A stretch of 26,331 nucleotides of DNA from Desulfurivibrio alkaliphilus (GTDB taxonomy: Bacteria > Desulfobacterota > Desulfobulbia > Desulfobulbales > Desulfurivibrionaceae): NCBI GenBank assembly GCA_011048585.1, contig DSDS01000056.1:1-26331 (forward strand), read 5' to 3'. Below, one piece after another: positions 21,860 through 26,331 of this stretch. The position numbers were made by a program, and so were the translations under genes. Each line of letters begins with the position of its first letter. Position 1 is the first letter of the stretch. The notes beneath the pieces were generated by a model, which was not told the origin of the DNA, did not search any database, and saw nothing but the letters and a program-made list of their open reading frames with translations.

Positions 21860-22383
21860 TGACGCTGATTATGGGGCTGGTAACCGGGATTTTCTTCGGC
21901 ATCCTGCTGCAGCAGGCGGAGGCACTGCGTTTCGAACGCCAGGTGGGCGCCATGCGGCTGCAGGACATGACCATCGTCAAATTCATGCTGAGTACCATCA
22001 TTGTTGGTTCCATCGGCATCCACCTGCTGGCCGATCTGGGGATGATCTCCTTTGCTCCCCGGGCCTTGAGCCTGGGCCTGCAGATCGTGGGTGGGTTGCT
22101 CTTCGGCATCGGCTGGGCCCTCATCGGCTACTGCCCGGGGACCAGTGTCGGCGCTTTGAGCGAAGGGCGCCTCCACGTGATCTGGCCGATCATCGGCATG
22201 CTGCTGGGCGGGCTGATTTTCGCCTTTATCTACCCCCTGGTGCAAACCTATCTGCGGCCGCTGGGCTCCTACGGCGCCCTATCGCTGCCGGCCCTGCTCG
22301 GGGTCAACCACTGGTTGGTGATCGGGGTCCTGGTGGTGGTAGCCCTCCTGCTCTTCAGCTTTTTCGAACGCAAGGGGCTGTAA
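21859..22383 (+). CDS. YeeE/YedE (TsuA-type) sulfur transporter, C-terminal half protein
   Basis: A 174-aa membrane protein and partner of the preceding one. Hydrophobic segments cover about 2-18, 41-60, 74-92, 107-126 and 151-167. It has the second family motif, FGIGWALIGYCPGTSVGALSEG with Cys92, equivalent to GGCPSGH in the partner. The ATG at 21859 is chosen over GTG 21856 because GGGGAGGT (21847-21853) then has better spacing. The start overlaps the upstream stop, ensuring a 1:1 ratio. No sulfurtransferase (TusA/YeeD) gene accompanies the pair in this window. The stop is followed by a 9-bp inverted repeat. Confidence 0.88.
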   Translation: MTLIMGLVTGIFFGILLQQAEALRFERQVGAMRLQDMTIVKFMLSTIIVGSIGIHLLADLGMISFAPRALSLGLQIVGGLLFGIGWALIGYCPGTSVGALSEGRLHVIWPIIGMLLGGLIFAFIYPLVQTYLRPLGSYGALSLPALLGVNHWLVIGVLVVVALLLFSFFERKGL

Positions 22384-22397
22384 CGGGCTTTGCCGGG

Positions 22398-22443
22398 CGG
22401 GTCCGAACCGGGAGTGGGGAAAAAATGATTGACCTCGGACCCG
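22398..22443. repeat. 9-bp inverted repeat after the YeeE pair
   Basis: CGGGTCCGA (22398-22406) and TCGGACCCG (22435-22443) are perfect reverse complements with a 28-nt loop. No T tract follows, so it is not a typical terminator. It could be an operator or mRNA-stabilising hairpin. A TTGACC (22429-22434) overlaps the right arm and could be the -35 box of the decayed gene downstream. Confidence 0.55.
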
Positions 22444-22503
22444 GAGAGTGGGTAGTCTGGGCCCCGATCCCTAATTTATCAATCTTTATGTAAGGGAGAG
22501 GCC

Positions 22504-23103
22504 ATGCTCAGAAAACTTCCCTCCTTATCGCGTTGATCCTGGCCGCCGGCAGCCTTTGCTGGCCGGGGCCGGCGGCGGCCGTCGAAGATCCGCTGCTGGC
22601 CGGGCTAAACTGGAACTGGCCCACTCCTACCTGAAGCTGGGATCCAGCGAGATCGCTCGCCGCTACTTTCAGGAGGTGCTGGCAACCAACCCCCCTGAGG
22701 CGATCTGGCAGAACGTGCAACGTTTTCTGGCGGCCATCGAGGCGGCGGAGAAACGTCACTTCATCAACGGCCTTTTCACCGTGGGCGCTGGCTATGACGA
22801 TAATGTCCGCACCGCCCCCCCCCATGATTTCGTTTACATAGTCCCCTTGAGTTTCGACCGGGAGAGCTATTCCCTGCTCAACACCAACCTGGTGCTCAAT
22901 CACGTGTACCGCCCCCGTTACAGCAGTCCTTGGTCCTGGAAGACCTCCCTCACCAATTACAACGTCTTCCACGAATCGGTCAACGATATTGATCTGAATC
23001 TCTATGGCCTGGGCACCGGTCCCAGTTGGCGCCGGGAGCGGCTGCTGCTGCAGGGTTGGTCAATTTCCACCATATCGACCTGGGATATGACCGTTACCTG
23101 TGA
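22504..23103 (+). pseudogene. Decayed Slam-like (DUF560) outer-membrane protein with TPR region
   Basis: The coding sense moves through three frames. ATG 22504 with a good AAGGGAGAGG site starts MLRK. One base lost from the A run at 22512-22515 would restore a signal peptide (SLLIALILAAGSLCW, then PGPAAA-VEDPLLAG). A second shift near 22595-22605 leads to a TPR-like segment (AKLELAHSYLKLGSSEIARR, then FQEVLATNPP) and the barrel start (FTVGAGYDDNVRTAPP). A third shift near 23055 gives FHHIDLGYDRYL and a TGA at 23101. This matches surface-lipoprotein-assembly-modifier (DUF560/Slam) proteins, but the long beta-barrel is mostly missing. Several independent lesions make decay more likely than a single sequencing error. 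Confidence 0.68.
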
Positions 23104-23253
23104 ATCATGGGGGCCGGTGCCGCCGCCACCATCGGTATCCGGGGCTCCATGTACGCCGGCCGGGTCAGCAACGGAATGCTGACCGTGGTCTTCCAGGGCG
23201 GCGCCTTCAACCACAGCAGCAAAACGGGGAGCGAGGCGGGCGGGGTCGGTTAA
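23104..23253 (+). pseudogene. FecR-like domain fragment
   Basis: In the same frame as the end of the Slam-like remnant, just past its TGA, about 48 codons read MGAGAAATIGIRGSMYAGRV and then LTVVFQGGAF. The A-T-x-GIRG(S/T) plus T-V-V-F-x-G-G pattern resembles the FecR domain of periplasmic/secreted proteins in Desulfobacterota, from memory. It lacks the rest of such a protein and ends at TAA 23251-23253, overlapping the end of the minus-strand GGDEF-EAL gene. It is probably left over from a deletion joining two neighbouring genes of one secretion locus. Confidence 0.42.
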
Positions 23254-25334
23254 GTTCTGGTCAGATGGAGCGGCCGGGGAGCCGGTTCGGCCAGATGGAA
23301 CCCCTGGGAATAGTCGATGCCCAGCTCTTTCACCACCTGGTGGACCGCGGCGGAATGGACAAATTCGGCCACCGTTTTTATCTCCAGCTTGCGGCAGAAA
23401 TCGACGATGGTCTGAACCATCACCCGGGCCTGGGTATCGTGGTCGAGGTCGCGGATCAGGGAGGCGTCGATCTTGAGGGTGTCCACCTGCAGCATCAGCA
23501 GATGGGCGAAATTGGAGTAGCCCGAGCCGAAGTCATCCACCGCGATCTGGCAGCCCGCCCGCTTAACCCGCGTGATGAAGGAACGGACCTCCTCCACGTT
23601 TTTCATCCCCTCATTTTCGAGAATTTCAAAGGTCAGGCGGCTGGCGGTGGCGGGGTTGGCGTCGATCAACGCCAGAATATACTCCCGCACCTCGCTGTCC
23701 AGAATGTCGGTCAGGGCCAGGTTGATGGAAAAACCGTAGCGGCAGTCGGAGAAGTTGCTGAAACTTTTGGCCACCACCCGCATGGTGAACTGGGGATAGA
23801 GGGAGGACTCCTTGACCAAATCCAGGAACCGGCCCGGGGTGAAGATGGTGCCATCCTCGTCCCGCATTCGGACCAGGCACTCATAGCGGGCGATCTCGCC
23901 GCTGAGGTTGTCGAAGATCGGTTGGTAATAGACCAGGATATCATCTTCGGCCAGGGCCCGGCGGGCCTTTTGCAGTGTCTGCAGGTTGGCGGCGATCTGA
24001 GCCTGGAGGTTCAGCTCGCTGCGGTAAATGGTGAATTTGGTCCGTTTGAGTTTTTTGGTCTCCTTCAAGGCCATGTCGGCGGTTTCCAGCAGGGGGCGCT
24101 GACGGGAGATTCCCAGGGAGATGCTGAGCCGGATCGGCTGCTCCCGGTGGACAAAAAGCTCTCCCTCCACCGCGGCGACGATGGACCGGGCCAGCTCTTC
24201 CGGGTTGAAATCCGCCGGCTCTTCCAACAGCAGGCCGAAGTCGTCGCCGCCCAGGCGATAGCAGCGGCACCATCTCCCGGCAGCGGGCAGCTTCTCCAGC
24301 CGGCCCGCCAGTTCGATCAGGACATGGTCCCCGGTCTGGACTCCGTAAAGATCGTTGATATGCTTGAAATCGTCGATATTGATCAGGAAAAGCAGGGGCT
24401 GTTGGCGGCTCTCCTGGTCCTGATCGAAGGCGAAACGGTTGGCCAGTTGGGTCAGATTGTCGGTGGTGGCGGCGGCGCTGAGGGCGGCGGAGAGCCGGTT
24501 TAAATCCCGGTTCTCCCGTTCGGTTTTGAGCAGCAGGGCGATAACCAGCAGCATCGAAACCAGAAAGGCGCCGAAAAAGATGTAGGTAAGGCGGTTGAGC
24601 CGGATCAGCCAGTGGCTGTTTTCCGTTATGAGCGCCTCTTGCAGTTGCCGGAGAATGGTGCTGGTGGCGGGTTGCAGGATGGCGGACAGGAGCAGGCTGT
24701 AATCGGGCAGCGCCTCGGCGAAGACCCGGCCATGGGCCAGCAGGGCCGGGTGGAGATGTTCGATTCCGGCGGGGGGAGGGTAGGCCTCCAGGGCTTCCAG
24801 GGAGGAGGAGAGGCCGTGGAGCAGATCCGGGTCCAGGCTGTTGCGGCTCAGGTAGAGGGTGGAGTTGAGATCGGCCAGCAGGGCGTGATAGTGCGGGTCA
24901 ACCATGGGCGCGTCCCGTCCGGCCTGGCGGGTGAGGTTGGGAACGTACATGGCCGAGTTTTTCAGCATCGAGTTGAGGGTGAGCAGGCGGATGATCCGTT
25001 CCTCGTTCAACTCCACAATTTGCCGGTAACCGTCCAGCAGGTTACAAACCTGGGAGTGGTTGCTGCTGATGCTGGCGCGGAGTTCCATGGCGCTGGTCAG
25101 GGTCCGCTTAATTTGCCCCAGGGTGGCGTGAATGCGGTCATAATCGTGATAGAGGAAGAAGGCGCTCTGCAGAATTTCACCGTCCAGCTGCTTCTGTTGC
25201 TGTTCCAGGAGGGTGATTTCATTGAGCAGGGTCAGGCGAACGGCGGTCTGCTCCTTGGCCTCCTTCAGATAGTAGCCGAAGAGGATGCCCACCAGGCAGG
25301 CGACGGCGATGGTCAGTTGGATTTTCAGGCGCAT
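23250..25334 (-). CDS. Membrane sensor with degenerate GGDEF and intact-looking EAL domain
   Basis: A 694-aa inner-membrane protein: TM1 (about 5-21), a long all-helical periplasmic region (about 25-245, resembling DAHL-type helical sensors), TM2 (about 248-269), then GGDEF (about 285-440) and EAL (about 450-690). The GGDEF signature reads RLGGDDFGLL (GGDDF at 362-366), and the usual first metal Asp is Asn319 (FLINIDDFKHIND), so diguanylate cyclase activity is doubtful. The EAL domain has ECLVR (485-489) in place of EALVR. It keeps Asn538, Glu570/573, the DDFGSGYS pair Asp600-601, Lys621 (LKID), Glu657 and Gln677, so c-di-GMP hydrolysis is plausible. The ATG lies 2 nt after the cytochrome c peroxidase stop, so both are on one transcript. 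Confidence 0.9.
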   Translation of the reverse strand: MRLKIQLTIAVACLVGILFGYYLKEAKEQTAVRLTLLNEITLLEQQQKQLDGEILQSAFFLYHDYDRIHATLGQIKRTLTSAMELRASISSNHSQVCNLLDGYRQIVELNEERIIRLLTLNSMLKNSAMYVPNLTRQAGRDAPMVDPHYHALLADLNSTLYLSRNSLDPDLLHGLSSSLEALEAYPPPAGIEHLHPALLAHGRVFAEALPDYSLLLSAILQPATSTILRQLQEALITENSHWLIRLNRLTYIFFGAFLVSMLLVIALLLKTERENRDLNRLSAALSAAATTDNLTQLANRFAFDQDQESRQQPLLFLINIDDFKHINDLYGVQTGDHVLIELAGRLEKLPAAGRWCRCYRLGGDDFGLLLEEPADFNPEELARSIVAAVEGELFVHREQPIRLSISLGISRQRPLLETADMALKETKKLKRTKFTIYRSELNLQAQIAANLQTLQKARRALAEDDILVYYQPIFDNLSGEIARYECLVRMRDEDGTIFTPGRFLDLVKESSLYPQFTMRVVAKSFSNFSDCRYGFSINLALTDILDSEVREYILALIDANPATASRLTFEILENEGMKNVEEVRSFITRVKRAGCQIAVDDFGSGYSNFAHLLMLQVDTLKIDASLIRDLDHDTQARVMVQTIVDFCRKLEIKTVAEFVHSAAVHQVVKELGIDYSQGFHLAEPAPRPLHLTRT

Positions 25335-25336
25335 GG

Positions 25337-26317
25337 CTAGCGGCTCCCCTCGCCCAGAATAGCCGGTTTCTCCCCGGTGAGGGCGCGCAGGAAGGCGAGG
25401 AGGTTCTGCTCCTGCTCCCTGGGAATCTCCACCCCCAGGTTATGGAAGGCCATCTGTTTCAGGGCCTCGGGCAGGCTGGGACAGGAGCCGTTATGGAAAT
25501 AGGGGGCGGTCAGGACGATGTTGCGCAGGGTCGGGACCTTGAAAAGATGGCGATCGGTGGGGTTGCCGGTTACGGTGTAGCGGTCGGCAACCCCCCCATG
25601 GTACTCGGTGGGATTGACCACTCCGATTTTCTGGAAGGAGTTGCCGCCCAGGTTGACGCCATTGTGGCAGGTGACGCAGCCGATCTCCTTAAAGGTGTGG
25701 TAACCCTGCAGGGCCTGGGGGGGGAGGGGAGTTTCGCCGCGCAGATAGCGGTCAAAGGGACTGTTGGGGGTGATCAGGGCCCGTTGAAACTCGGCCAGGG
25801 CATCCAGGACGTCGTCGAAGCGGATCCGGTTGCCACCGTAGATCTCCCTGAAGGTTCGGCGGTACTCTTCCTCGGCGCTGAGGCGCCGCTCCACCTCCTC
25901 CGGGCTCATCCCCATCTCCCGGGGGTCCTGGAGGGGGCCGGCGGCTTGGGTCTTGAGATCGGCGGCCCGCCCGTTCCAGAACTGGCGAAAATTGAAGACT
26001 GCGTTGAACACGGTGGGGGCGGCCATGGTGCCCTCCCGTCCCATGATGCCGACGGAAACCGGCCGGGGATCGTGGCCGCCGGCGGTCAGGTCGTGACAGG
26101 AGGCGCAGGAGACGGTTTGATCGAGGGAGAGCAGGGGGTCGTGGAACAGTTTTTTACCCAGTGCCGCCTTGGCGTGGTCGTAATCGATCTCCAGGGGGAT
26201 GGGCCGGATCGGCTCGGCGTTGGTTATCGGCAAAGCGACAACCAGAAGGCCGGCCAGCAGGGTGACGGCCAGGGTCAGTCCCGGTTTGGTGAGTGGAGCT
26301 GGTGAAAAGGAAAACAT
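25337..26317 (-). CDS. Di-heme cytochrome c peroxidase / MauG-family protein
   Basis: A 326-aa protein with an N-terminal signal peptide (hydrophobic LTLAVTLLAGLLVVALP, cleavage near residue 34, TNA-EP). Two CxxCH heme c sites are present: CASCH (71-75) in the N-terminal domain and CVTCH (214-218) in the C-terminal domain. NFRQFWNGRAADLKTQAAGPL (with the Trp between the hemes) and FKVPTLRNIVLTAPYFHNG are hallmarks of bacterial CCP. Periplasmic enzymes of this family reduce H2O2 with electrons from c-type cytochromes. The start has no clear Shine-Dalgarno, and the frame stays open to the window edge; ATG 26317 is chosen because it begins the signal peptide. It is the first gene of a pair with the GGDEF-EAL sensor; its promoter lies outside the window. 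Confidence 0.92.
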   Translation of the reverse strand: MFSFSPAPLTKPGLTLAVTLLAGLLVVALPITNAEPIRPIPLEIDYDHAKAALGKKLFHDPLLSLDQTVSCASCHDLTAGGHDPRPVSVGIMGREGTMAAPTVFNAVFNFRQFWNGRAADLKTQAAGPLQDPREMGMSPEEVERRLSAEEEYRRTFREIYGGNRIRFDDVLDALAEFQRALITPNSPFDRYLRGETPLPPQALQGYHTFKEIGCVTCHNGVNLGGNSFQKIGVVNPTEYHGGVADRYTVTGNPTDRHLFKVPTLRNIVLTAPYFHNGSCPSLPEALKQMAFHNLGVEIPREQEQNLLAFLRALTGEKPAILGEGSR

Positions 26318-26331
26318 GAGTTTATCATGCC

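Noticed and set aside
23100..24503. 467-residue plus-strand open frame opposite the GGDEF-EAL gene
   Set aside because: It is the mirror of the EAL/GGDEF coding sequence, with repetitive Gln/Gly/Val-rich content; the minus strand carries the catalytic motifs.

Overview
The window looks like a chromosomal segment of a GC-rich, anaerobic Gram-negative bacterium, most likely a member of the Desulfobacterota (Desulfobulbales/Desulfurivibrio-like). This is inferred from the gene complement: a DUF3786 protein with a corrinoid-iron-sulfur-protein-type cluster motif, a split YeeE/YedE sulfur-compound transporter, a Slam-like/FecR remnant, a MauG-type cytochrome c peroxidase and a large GGDEF-EAL sensor. 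No 16S or other marker is present to confirm it.

Layout. (i) 1-1082 is a lower-GC accessory stretch. It holds the end of an IS256-family transposase remnant, a terminator, and a HigB/HigA-type toxin-antitoxin pair with its own promoter; the pair abuts, and slightly overlaps, a PrcB-domain lipoprotein gene. (ii) 1629-8971 is the conserved transcription/translation operon: promoter, tRNA-Gly(CCC), an attenuator-like terminator, rimP, nusA, infB, a large hairpin element, rbfA, a DHH phosphoesterase (NrnA-like) and truB. (iii) 9006-16428 is a block that separates truB from rpsO-pnp, which usually follow it directly. It holds a DUF3786 Fe-S protein, a fusion of a VTT/DedA membrane domain with a flavin disulfide reductase, cobU, cobT, a DUF2798 membrane protein, an HPP-family membrane protein on the minus strand, a 59-residue membrane protein, a PEBP/YbhB protein and an MFS transporter. 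(iv) 16440-21215 carries rpsO, a strongly structured leader, pnp, an M16 zinc peptidase and a WalJ-like metallo-beta-lactamase-fold protein, several of them with overlapping stop/start codons. (v) 21332-22383 holds two half-size YeeE/YedE proteins. (vi) 22504-23253 is a decayed outer-membrane secretion locus (Slam-like plus a FecR-like fragment). (vii) 23250-26317, on the minus strand, is a two-gene unit: periplasmic di-heme cytochrome c peroxidase followed 2 nt later by a membrane sensor with GGDEF and EAL domains.

How the genes work together. The core operon serves 30S maturation (RimP, RbfA, S15), initiation (IF2), transcription elongation and termination (NusA), tRNA modification (TruB) and RNA turnover (PNPase, NrnA). 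A tRNA gene at its head with a terminator before rimP parallels the E. coli metY-rimP-nusA-infB arrangement. cobU and cobT do the last nucleotide-loop steps of cobalamin assembly. The YeeE pair probably imports thiosulfate or a related sulfur species. The peroxidase and c-di-GMP sensor may link periplasmic oxidant or heme status to c-di-GMP.

The best candidates for something not well described are: two intergenic hairpins that share arm sequence, inside the ribosome/RNA operon; the VTT-flavoprotein fusion in a cobalamin-linked gene block; the 59-aa membrane protein divergent from HPP; and the peroxidase/c-di-GMP pair. I did not find a clear new defence system, CRISPR array or prophage.
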